Below the pieces are notes generated by a model. It searched no databases. It saw only the letters and a program-made list of their open reading frames with translations, and was not told the DNA's origin. DNA of 44,189 nucleotides, from positions 1-44,189 of the forward strand of contig JADFXJ010000018.1 in the NCBI GenBank assembly GCA_015233615.1. The letters run 5' to 3'. The stretch's first letter is position 1. Each line of letters starts with the position of its first letter. A program made the translations under genes and the position numbers. Source of the stretch: Nitrospirota bacterium (lineage in GTDB: Bacteria > Nitrospirota > Thermodesulfovibrionia > Thermodesulfovibrionales > Magnetobacteriaceae). Shown here piece by piece: positions 33,337 to 40,963 of the stretch.

Positions 33337-34413
33337 TTACATAGTCCGTACACAGCGGGCATAATTGTAGATACGTATCACGTCTCCCTGCGGGCCGTGG
33401 CCGTATGGATAATCCGCAGGATTGCCCGTCTTTGGATCGCTTCTTTGCGCTCCGGCACCATGAACGTCATATAATACGTAACCGCCGGATGGTGGTGTAC
33501 TCATCCATCCTAATGCCTTACCAAAGGCAACGTAAACCGCATCCGTAGCCATGTCGTTATAAGACACGTGCGTTGTGCCCGCCCAATAGAAAGGATAGTC
33601 CTTAGCTCCTCCCTCGTCGATTATCTGTGTGGTATTGAAAATAGGATTGATTGCTGCGGAATTCGTGGTCGCAGGTGAACGCGTATAATCGACTATGCTC
33701 TGAAGCTCTTTGGCGTTTGGCAACCGCCAGTCCGTGTATCCAGCCAGATTAAATGTGGCTGCTCCGTTCATTGCCTCCATCCACGTCTTTTTGCCGCCCG
33801 GATTTTTCTGCCACATAAGACCGGTGCTTAAGTCCGTTACCGTACCGTCGCCGTTGTCTTTGTATGATGGGCTTATGGAGGTATATTGCCCATCCTGGCC
33901 GTAAAAACTCTGACCGGGGCCGGGACAGGTTATTTGAGAGGTATTGTTATAACAGCTACTCTGGTTTGTGTCGATAACCTGCCAAAAATAGTTTGCACTC
34001 TTCGGTATAAATGATATATCAACGGAATTCCATGAGAAGCCGGCCCTGTAAGTACCATATCCGATTACCGAAATATTATTAAGCGACAAAGTCATGGCCC
34101 CGGTTATCGAACAAGCCGACTTCGAGATATCTAAGGATATATCACCAGATGCGGCTCGTGGCGACTGCTGAGTTGCGCTTGCAGGCACGAATTTAACGCC
34201 ACTCTTAACCCATGTGAATTCGGCCTGATATGTCCCCATACCCGAAATCCGTACATTGTCCAATTTAAAGGTATCGCTATTGACTACACTACATGACGAG
34301 CCGGAAATATCTATATCCATTCCATATACATTTGAACTTATCGACAATGCTAAGAGTAGAGATACGAACACAAGCATAAGCGTTGTTAATGTTACATTTC
34401 CATTTATTTTCAT
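33337..34413 (-). CDS. Secreted DUF1566 (Lcl) protein with two N-terminal repeats
   Basis: A 358-residue exported protein. The chosen ATG (34413) follows GAGG by 7 bases; a GTG 12 bases upstream is also in frame. A signal peptide (TTLMLVFVSLLLALSISSNVYG) is followed by two roughly 55-residue units, each with one Cys (ISGSSCSVVNSDTFKLDNVR; ISKSACSITGAMTLSLNNIS) and an F.W..(S/V) strand pair. A C-terminal DUF1566 domain follows (about 190-358: DNGDGTVTDLSTGLMWQKN, AGYTDWRLPNAKELQSIVDY, YWAGTTH). It shares the DUF1566 domain with the protein at 9601 but has its repeats on the other end. Function is unknown, probably surface-bound. Confidence 0.82.
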   Translation of the reverse strand: MKINGNVTLTTLMLVFVSLLLALSISSNVYGMDIDISGSSCSVVNSDTFKLDNVRISGMGTYQAEFTWVKSGVKFVPASATQQSPRAASGDISLDISKSACSITGAMTLSLNNISVIGYGTYRAGFSWNSVDISFIPKSANYFWQVIDTNQSSCYNNTSQITCPGPGQSFYGQDGQYTSISPSYKDNGDGTVTDLSTGLMWQKNPGGKKTWMEAMNGAATFNLAGYTDWRLPNAKELQSIVDYTRSPATTNSAAINPIFNTTQIIDEGGAKDYPFYWAGTTHVSYNDMATDAVYVAFGKALGWMSTPPSGGYVLYDVHGAGAQRSDPKTGNPADYPYGHGPQGDVIRIYNYARCVRTM

Positions 34414-34464
34414 TCTTAACCTCACTCTCCTCGCTTACAGTGGGTACCTCTGCCAGTACCACTT

Positions 34465-34719
34465 CTAAGTGTTTTTATGAGCCGTGTATATCCTGTATAA
34501 ACCCACTACCCAGCTTATGAGGCCTTTTTTGGCTTTTTCCACGTCCGTAAGTTCTTTTTCCACGTGTGCGATGTACGTATTTCTAAAAGCGTTTATTTCG
34601 TTAACGACTTCTTTAGCCATGACCCGATGTTTGGCTGGTTTTTCATGGGGAAGGTAAAGAGGTTCGAGTGCCGAAATATTTACGATTGGACTATCTGCAC
34701 TATCCGTAGGCTCATCCAT
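34465..34719 (-). CDS. Small hypothetical protein
   Basis: An 84-residue protein. The C-terminal half (EINAFRNTYIAHVEKELTDV, AKKGLISWVVGLYRIY) resembles the tail of a HEPN-like or AbiV-like helical family in which FRNxYIAH is conserved, so this may be the last part of such a protein. The N-terminus (MDEPTDSADS) is acidic and unstructured. It lies 44 bases after the frameshifted protease and 39 bases before the end region of the DUF1566 promoter. I cannot assign a function. Confidence 0.5.
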   Translation of the reverse strand: MDEPTDSADSPIVNISALEPLYLPHEKPAKHRVMAKEVVNEINAFRNTYIAHVEKELTDVEKAKKGLISWVVGLYRIYTAHKNT

Positions 34720-34763
34720 AATTCACATCAGGGGTTATAGCACCGCTATATTGGTAAAACGCT

Positions 34764-35197
34764 TTACTCATCGGAGGTAGATGGGAATTTTATTGAAAAC
34801 ACTTTCTTCGGATAATCAATCGTAAGGACAAATTTACTTAGAAAACTTTTAGCGCCTAACAATACGATATTAAGGTTTGGCATAAAATCTATGGGAGTAT
34901 TTGGCAACTCATATAAAAACTTTTTAGTGGGGGGATCATAAATATCAATTTTTGTCGTATGTGCATATGCTCTTGTTATGCCATTGCCGGTGACTATATT
35001 TTTAGGTTTTCCGGCTAATAGGTTATGGCCTGATGCACCAGCATACATAGCAGGTATCGCGCATTCATCGGCTCCGGTATCGACTATGCATAGGTTTGTA
35101 CGCTTTTGTTAGTATGCGGATTTAGAATGTTTAACCACAAAACAGGGCGAAACATTCTGCCACGAAACTCATAAAACGAACAATTATTTATTGGCAT
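34764..35197 (-). pseudogene. Frameshifted retropepsin-like aspartic protease
   Basis: From an ATG at 35197 the frame gives MPINNCSFYEFRGRMFRPVL ... NKSVQTYA and stops at 35084. One frame over, the sequence continues as LCIVDTGADECAIPAMYAGA then HNLLAGKPKNIVTGNGITRA and NLNIVLLGAKSFLSKFVLTI. VDTGAD is the catalytic Asp-Thr/Ser-Gly of single-domain clan AA (retropepsin-like) proteases, and LLGAKSFLSKF matches the second conserved block (xLLGxxFL). One inserted base near 35090 would restore a protein of about 144 residues. Either a real frameshift mutation or a sequencing error explains it. Confidence 0.75.
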
Positions 35198-35255
35198 GTC
35201 TTTTAATGGATGATACCTTTTATTCGTAAGCGTGCCGCCTGGTATTACACCAGGT

Positions 35256-35999
35256 CTACCGGCCAAGGAAGTCCAAAAGGGCGTTAGCCACCGTAAGCGG
35301 ATGGGGAGGACAACCGGGAATATATAAATCCACGTGAAGAGTATCCAGGAAAGACCTGTCCAGGACGGGGGAACCGGCAAACAGGCCGCCGCTTAAGGCA
35401 CAGGCCCCACACAGGATAACGATTCCGGGCATCGGTACGTTGCTCCAGGTCTCTTCGACGGCATAAGCCATGTTAGCGGTTAAGGGCCCGGTGAGAACAA
35501 TCCCGTCGGCATGTCTGGGAGAGGTTACGAGGTCTATGCCGAAGCGCCCGATGTCGAAATTCACGTTGCCCAATGCGCTTAACTCGAGTTCGCAGCGGTT
35601 ACACCCTCCGGCGGAAATTAAGCGGAGCTTCAACGACCTCTTGAAAATGCTCCCCGCCTTATTGTCGGCTTCGATGACGGGGGCCCTGTTGTCCCTGCTA
35701 ATTACGAGAGACTCGGTACGCGTCGCGCCCATTCGAACGTCGTTGGTAAACTCTATCTTGCTTTCGGGACATTTTAGCCTGCAATCGGGGCAAAAAATAC
35801 ACTTCCTCAAATCGACGTTAACCGGGTTAACCGTTATTGCCCCTACCGGACAGACGTCTATACATTTAAAGCAACCATTGGGGCACTCCGCCTCCCCTAT
35901 TACGGGCAGGCCTCTGAACTCCGCCGGCGGACGGGCGGTCCGCAGGTCTTTGATAGCCTGAAACCCCTGGTTTATCCTCGCTTTTATAAAATCGAACAT
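35256..35999 (-). CDS. Ehr/Hyf-like small subunit with ferredoxin domain (NuoB plus NuoI type)
   Basis: A 247-residue iron-sulfur subunit. The N-terminal part holds two 4Fe-4S motifs (Cys39, 43, 46, 50 and Cys67, 70, 73, 77), as in HyfH/NuoI. The C-terminal part is NuoB/HyfI-like, with proximal-cluster cysteines Cys133, Cys136 (GGCNRCELE), Cys197 or Cys200 (CGACALSGG) and Cys230 (PGCPPHP). It would pass electrons to the site next to the large subunit in the cytoplasmic arm. The fusion of ferredoxin and small subunit in one chain is compact compared with the separate HyfH and HyfI. It is the last gene of the operon, after a 143-base gap. Confidence 0.87.
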   Translation of the reverse strand: MFDFIKARINQGFQAIKDLRTARPPAEFRGLPVIGEAECPNGCFKCIDVCPVGAITVNPVNVDLRKCIFCPDCRLKCPESKIEFTNDVRMGATRTESLVISRDNRAPVIEADNKAGSIFKRSLKLRLISAGGCNRCELELSALGNVNFDIGRFGIDLVTSPRHADGIVLTGPLTANMAYAVEETWSNVPMPGIVILCGACALSGGLFAGSPVLDRSFLDTLHVDLYIPGCPPHPLTVANALLDFLGR

Positions 36000-36094
36000 C
36001 GCGGTTTCTTCCTTATTTTTATAATAACAACCTTTAAAAATTAATCCTTAATACACAACCTTATGCTACACAATATTTAACGCCACTCTTAACA

Positions 36095-36155
36095 CCCAAC
36101 CCTTAACGCCCAACCCTTAACAGCCGCGACAGATCATGCCCGCTACAGATCGTGG
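36095..36155. repeat. Two tandem repeats between the Ehr large and small subunit genes
   Basis: A 14-base unit CCCAACCCTTAAC(G/A) is repeated at 36095-36108 and 36109-36122. A 16-base unit follows as CCGCGACAGATCATGC (36124-36139) and CCGCTACAGATCGTGG (36140-36155). The second one runs into the stop of the large subunit gene, so slippage has shaped its C-terminal codons or trailer. Confidence 0.7.
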
Positions 36156-37630
36156 CCGCAGCAGGACTGGCCAAAACTCTCGTTGCACAGGGGAAAGTCG
36201 GATATGCCGATACCCCTGGCCGCCAGGGCTAAGCCCATCCAGTTATGAAAGGAGGTATCTACGACTTTGTAGTATTCTATCTCGCTGTTATGCCCGGTAA
36301 TTATGGCGTGTGATACCTCTCCCCTGAAACCCTCCACCATGGTAACCACCATTTGGCCGGCACCTAAGAGGGTAGGTTCCATCATGTTCTCTCCGATCAT
36401 CATGCCATAATGAAACCACTTTCTTATAATCTTTATGGACTGCTCTATTTCGAGTGCCCTGATCTTCGCCCTGGCGTAGACGTCCCCCGAACTTACCGTA
36501 ATGGGGGTAAAGTGGTCTTTTTCGTAAACGCCAAAGGGCTGGTCGGCCCGGCTGTCCAGGGGCAGACCCGTGGATTTGGCAATAATGCCGACGAGACCCG
36601 CTTCCCAAACCTGCGCCGGTGTGATGACACCGGTTCCTTCGAGGCGGGACAGCACGCCCGTGCTGCCGAAGAGATAGGCGTTTATAATCTCGGTATCGTG
36701 ATCTACGACGTCGAGCACCCTCAACACGTGTTCCCTCACCCCGCTACCGACACCGGAGAGCACCCCGCCGGGACGAACGAGGCCGCGGCCAAAGCGGCAC
36801 CCCGAAAGCCTCAACATCGAGTCGATGACGGCAGTCCTCAACCGTCCATAAGTAGAAGCTCCGGGTAAGAATCCTATACCGGCAGAAATCCCGGATAGAC
36901 ACTCCAGGTGCATTGCTATCCTTTCGAGTTCGAGGGCAACCGAGCGCATCATCTCCGCTTTTTTGGACAGGGTAATGCCGCTTAACGCTTCTATGGCCAT
37001 AGCGTAGGCCCAGGCGTGGGCGATAACCGTGTCTCCCGCTATGGATTCGACGAGGCTTGCCTTATTCATTGGATTGCCGGTACGAAAAAGCCTCTCCACA
37101 CCCCTGTGCTGGTATCCAAGCTGGATTGCGATATGCAGAATCTCCTCGCCGCGGCACAGCAGGCGAAAGTGCCCGGACTCCGCAGTCACGGAGCGAACCG
37201 GCCCCCACGATACCTCGTGCGGGCCGCCTGTAGAGTACAGAGGCGGCTTATTGATCTGCACAACGGCGTGGGAGCCCGGCTCGCTCCTTACGGGCTTTAA
37301 CCATGGATGCCTTTCCGGTACCACACCGGTCTGCTCGTATAACTCCCGTTCGAACAGATGCAGGCTATGCTCTTTGACGGTCATCGAGGTATATTTTAGC
37401 ACCGACTTGATATGGGCCTCGGACACTAACAGGGAGCAGTCCGTATCGTCGGCCAGCACGGCGGTTATGGTTACTGCGCCCTCGACGCCTGCACGGCCGT
37501 AAAAGTGTACGACCCTGAGCCCTTCGCCCAAAAATCTAACCAGGTCTTTGGCCAGCTCGTCCATGTGGAGCAAGGGTATTTCCCTGCGATGGAAGGCCCT
37601 GGCATTTTTAGCGGTCAGCCATTTACCCAC
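36143..37630 (-). CDS. Ehr/Hyf-like large subunit (NuoC-NuoD type) lacking Ni ligands
   Basis: A 495-residue HyfG-like fusion: a NuoC-like N-terminal domain (about 1-130, LLHMDELAKDLVRFLGEGLR) and a NuoD/large-subunit domain. In [NiFe] hydrogenases the L1 motif is RxCGxCxxxH; here the region reads VESIAGDTVIAHAWAY near residue 194 with no cysteine. The C-terminal L2 motif (DPCxxC) is replaced by DFPLCNESFGQSCCGHDL. The Ni-Fe site therefore cannot form, as in Ehr (energy-converting hydrogenase-related) complexes. I choose the GTG at 37630, which overlaps the HyfF-like stop in TAGTG and follows GGGAGG. The longer frame to 37741 reads through the upstream gene. Confidence 0.88.
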   Translation of the reverse strand: MGKWLTAKNARAFHRREIPLLHMDELAKDLVRFLGEGLRVVHFYGRAGVEGAVTITAVLADDTDCSLLVSEAHIKSVLKYTSMTVKEHSLHLFERELYEQTGVVPERHPWLKPVRSEPGSHAVVQINKPPLYSTGGPHEVSWGPVRSVTAESGHFRLLCRGEEILHIAIQLGYQHRGVERLFRTGNPMNKASLVESIAGDTVIAHAWAYAMAIEALSGITLSKKAEMMRSVALELERIAMHLECLSGISAGIGFLPGASTYGRLRTAVIDSMLRLSGCRFGRGLVRPGGVLSGVGSGVREHVLRVLDVVDHDTEIINAYLFGSTGVLSRLEGTGVITPAQVWEAGLVGIIAKSTGLPLDSRADQPFGVYEKDHFTPITVSSGDVYARAKIRALEIEQSIKIIRKWFHYGMMIGENMMEPTLLGAGQMVVTMVEGFRGEVSHAIITGHNSEIEYYKVVDTSFHNWMGLALAARGIGISDFPLCNESFGQSCCGHDL

Positions 37631-39180
37631 TAAAACCCTCCCAAAGACCACCCCAACAGGCTGGCCGCACCGCTGAGAAGCTCGTTTAGTTTTCCGGGAA
37701 TGCCCAACCCCAGAGCGACGAGCAATATAATAAGTACCCACTGTGGAAATACCGAAAGGAAGTCCTCACTGACGCGCCCGCCGATATGATCGTCGGCGTT
37801 GCCATCGGCAGGTTTATCGACACGATTATCGGCGTTGCCACCGATACGTCCACCGACACGCTGGCCGATACGATCGCTTCCGCTCTCCGGATGTTTTGAA
37901 AAAACCATTTCCACCACCGATTTCACCATGCCGTAGGCCATGGCACTTAAAGAAGTGGTGAAAATTACAAATACGAACCAGTTTCCCGCCGTTACCATCT
38001 GCTTTAACATAATGAACTGGCCCAGGAAGATACCGGAGGGGGGAAACCCCGCCAGGGCAAACACACCCGTTAGAAGCAGCCACGAACTTACCGGCACCTT
38101 GTTTATGCCGTCCCTTATCGTGGACACCGTCATTGTGCCAAAAGCGCGGGAAAAGTTCCCGGTCGTCAAAAACATCATATTTTTAGCGAGACAATGGCAG
38201 AGGGTATAGAGCATGGCTCCGTATATTGCCGTGCCTCCGAGCCCTATACCGGTAGCCAGTATCCCCATATGCCCTATCGACGAATAGGAGAGTTTCCGCT
38301 TGAAGTTATGGACCCTGAGCACGTACACCGCAGACACGAATATGGAAAAAGTGCCCATAACGATTAGTACCGGCCTGAAAAAAGCGATAAGCGGCGTCGA
38401 AGCGAATATTTGGTAATACCTCAGGAGCGACAGGAAGGCGCAGTTGAGGAGCGCTCCGGAAAGCATCGCGGATACCGGAGACGGCGCCAGCGTATGGGTA
38501 TCGGGAAGCCACTTGTGCATGGGGGCAAGCCCCATCATCGTTCCATAGCCTGCGATGGCAAAGACGAAGGCCAGCCCCCCCCACAGGGGAGACAGCCGTT
38601 TTGCGTAAAATCCCAGGGCGTCGACGTTCAGCCCGGGATTAATTTGCGGCGCGGCGATACCCTTCGAAGCCTCTACCATGGCGATGACCCCAATGAAGGA
38701 CAAAGCTATACCCACGGAACAGATGAAGAGGTACTTCCAGAGGGCTTCCAGGAATTCGTTGCCCCTGTAGTAACCGATGAGTGGGGCACTGGCAAGCGTC
38801 GCCGCTTCGATGAAAATCCACGTAAGCCCCAGGTGCCTGCTCAGTATAACCCCGGTTGTGGCGGACAGGAAGGCAAACATCATGGGCACGTAAAGGAGTT
38901 CGAACTTGCTCTCCTTTCCCATGTGCCCGATAAAGCTTACGTTATAAAAGGACGTGCTTAGAAAGACAACCGACAGGATGAGCAGGAAGAGGTAGCTCAG
39001 GTTGTCTGCCCCAAGGAGCGCTCCCGCTGGCTGAACTCCGTGGCCGGTCGAAAGGGTGAGGACAAAATGAAAGGCCGCCCCCCCTGCTATCAGGTATCTG
39101 TCCACCTTTCCCGACCTGAAGTAAAGGGACAGGAGTGCAAATACCGCGGGAGACAATATGAGTGCAAGTTCCGGGCTCAT
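37630..39180 (-). CDS. Ehr/Hyf-like antiporter-type subunit (HyfF/NuoN-like)
   Basis: A 516-residue polytopic membrane protein of the Mrp/NuoLMN antiporter family, about 13-14 helices. The conserved TM5 glutamate is in TWIFIEAATLASAPL, and the TM7 lysine region is GLAPMHKWLPDTHT followed by SPVSAMLSG. A second charged half-channel is marked by LCHCLAKNMMFL. It should move H+ or Na+ coupled to electron transfer. A hydrophilic loop near 430-475 is expanded by GGRIGGNADNRVDKPADGNA-type repeats (bases 37770-37880), which are not expected in this family. Start and stop overlap the neighbouring operon genes. Confidence 0.88.
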   Translation of the reverse strand: MSPELALILSPAVFALLSLYFRSGKVDRYLIAGGAAFHFVLTLSTGHGVQPAGALLGADNLSYLFLLILSVVFLSTSFYNVSFIGHMGKESKFELLYVPMMFAFLSATTGVILSRHLGLTWIFIEAATLASAPLIGYYRGNEFLEALWKYLFICSVGIALSFIGVIAMVEASKGIAAPQINPGLNVDALGFYAKRLSPLWGGLAFVFAIAGYGTMMGLAPMHKWLPDTHTLAPSPVSAMLSGALLNCAFLSLLRYYQIFASTPLIAFFRPVLIVMGTFSIFVSAVYVLRVHNFKRKLSYSSIGHMGILATGIGLGGTAIYGAMLYTLCHCLAKNMMFLTTGNFSRAFGTMTVSTIRDGINKVPVSSWLLLTGVFALAGFPPSGIFLGQFIMLKQMVTAGNWFVFVIFTTSLSAMAYGMVKSVVEMVFSKHPESGSDRIGQRVGGRIGGNADNRVDKPADGNADDHIGGRVSEDFLSVFPQWVLIILLVALGLGIPGKLNELLSGAASLLGWSLGGF

Positions 39181-39881
39181 CTGGAGAAAAACTCCTTTAA
39201 CATTTCAATCTCGGGGCTGGCCAGAGGGTCGACACGCCGTCCGGGTGTACTGATGAAGGAGGACTTTATCCTGTACAGAAATATAACTATCAGGAAAACG
39301 CCGACAAACACGTCCAGGGCAACACCGGCCTCCACTATTACGGGCGCGCGGGCCGACAGTGCCAGAGACATCATGAACACCCCGTTTTCGAATATCAGGT
39401 AACCCATCACCTGGGTTATGAACTTCGTCCTGGTTATGACGCCCACCAGGCCGTACACTATGGAGGACATCGACACGCCAAAGCTGAGCACGTCTACGCC
39501 GCTGCCGGCGTGTTTCATGATTACCGCCAGCACAAAGGACATGACCAGTATGGCCGTGGCCACGACGAGAGACAGGAAACCTCCGATATATCGCCCGGTT
39601 TCCCGCTTTATTTCGAGCTTTTTCAGTATATAGTAAATAGACAGGGGGATTGCTATGGCCTTAACCACCAGTGTCTGTAACGTCAGTAGTGCGGTGTGCA
39701 AAAGGCCCAGGGTATCTGCATGGCCGATGACCATTAAAAACAGGAGCACCCCCTGAAGCGTGAGTATCTTCAGGTAAGAGTCAAGCCTGCTAGTCGTGGA
39801 TATGAACAGGATGGACCCGCCGAAGAGTAACATGCAAAAAGGTAATATTCCTGATAGTAACGTTAAAGCATCGGAAATCAT
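39177..39881 (-). CDS. Ehr/Hyf-like subunit HyfE (NuoK-like)
   Basis: A 234-residue membrane protein with about 7 helices, as in HyfE, where the last three helices are NuoK-like. The signature YLIFENGVFMMSLAL carries the membrane glutamate expected in the ion path, and a cytoplasmic end SPEIEMLKEFFSR closes it. It overlaps the HyfF-like gene by 4 bases and follows the HyfC-like gene after 65 bases. Membership of the complex is inferred from this order. Confidence 0.85.
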   Translation of the reverse strand: MISDALTLLSGILPFCMLLFGGSILFISTTSRLDSYLKILTLQGVLLFLMVIGHADTLGLLHTALLTLQTLVVKAIAIPLSIYYILKKLEIKRETGRYIGGFLSLVVATAILVMSFVLAVIMKHAGSGVDVLSFGVSMSSIVYGLVGVITRTKFITQVMGYLIFENGVFMMSLALSARAPVIVEAGVALDVFVGVFLIVIFLYRIKSSFISTPGRRVDPLASPEIEMLKEFFSR

Positions 39882-39946
39882 CGATTACCCAGCTATCCGC
39901 TTACTGCACGATTTATAAATCATCGGTTCCTCCCTGCCACCGGGGT

Positions 39947-40963
39947 TCAACTCCTGCCTATCATTAATGCCGACAGCACTATGAGGGCGATGGACGATGC
40001 CCCCAGCACGAACTGTGGTACACGTGACAGACGCATCCTTACGGTTACTGATTCAATCAGCCCGATAGCGGCAGCCACGATGAGCATAATAAACGCGTAA
40101 ATCACCAGGCAGAGTGCGCCTGACACCCACGTCGGCACTACAAGCCCCATCGTAAGGCCGGTTACGAGTGTTCCCATGAGTGCGATTTTCATGGCGCGGG
40201 CTACGTTTATCATGGCCATGTCAGGCCCGCTGTTATCGAGTACCATCACCCCATGTATCATGGTTAGTTCGTCGTGGGCGGCCGTGTCGTCTACGGGCAT
40301 GCGACCCGTATCCACGATAATGGAGATCATGAGCACAATGTTGCTGCACAGTACCGGTACGAAGAGGCCGGAGTAGGACCAGGCCTTTACGGCCTCGGCT
40401 ATGTAAGTCATGGCACCGGAGGACCCCGTGCTATGAATCGATGCCAATATCGTGAAATCCACCATGGAAGCCGCCATCGAATATATTTCGGTAATAGACG
40501 TCAGGCCGGTCAGCATGGACAGCGTGCCCATGATTACGAAAAACGCAGGTTCAAGAAGCGCCGAAAAGGTTACATCCCTGCTTGCACCCATTCCTTCCAA
40601 ACTGTTGCCTGTATCCATCGCACCCAGGACGGCAAAAAACCTGCCAAGAGCCAGCACGTAGGCAAAAAAGACGAAGTCTCCGCTAAAGTGTAACACCGCG
40701 GGCCCGCCGCCAATGGGAAGTACCAATCCGGCGGAAAGCACCGAAGCCAGGGTAATGGACGGGGCCGCCCCGAAGACCGCCGACGTAGTGCCGCTAACCA
40801 CATGCCCCTTCCTTAGTAACTTCCACACGTCGTAAAGAGGCTGCAACACGGGAGGGCCATACCTGCCGGCCCAAAAAGACTTCACTTTCACTATCACGCC
40901 TGCCATAAGGAAGGCCATGGCGATCATCAGGAAGTATCTCGACAGGGCTAAAGCTAAGACCAT
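39947..40963 (-). CDS. Ehr/Hyf-like subunit HyfC (NuoH-like)
   Basis: A 338-residue membrane protein of the NuoH/HyfC/HycD family, about 8 helices. It links the membrane arm to the electron-transfer arm. Signatures are YGPPVLQPLYDVWKLLRKG near the N-terminus and MPVDDTAAHDELTMIHG near residue 225, where conserved acidic residues face the quinone/ion junction. It overlaps the HyfB-like gene by 10 bases. Confidence 0.9.
   Translation of the reverse strand: MVLALALSRYFLMIAMAFLMAGVIVKVKSFWAGRYGPPVLQPLYDVWKLLRKGHVVSGTTSAVFGAAPSITLASVLSAGLVLPIGGGPAVLHFSGDFVFFAYVLALGRFFAVLGAMDTGNSLEGMGASRDVTFSALLEPAFFVIMGTLSMLTGLTSITEIYSMAASMVDFTILASIHSTGSSGAMTYIAEAVKAWSYSGLFVPVLCSNIVLMISIIVDTGRMPVDDTAAHDELTMIHGVMVLDNSGPDMAMINVARAMKIALMGTLVTGLTMGLVVPTWVSGALCLVIYAFIMLIVAAAIGLIESVTVRMRLSRVPQFVLGASSIALIVLSALMIGRS

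Noticed and set aside
36143..37741. Start of the large subunit at 37741
   Set aside because: That frame would overlap the HyfF-like gene by 112 bases with a non-conserved, low-complexity N-terminus; the GTG at 37630 has GGGAGG and a one-base overlap.
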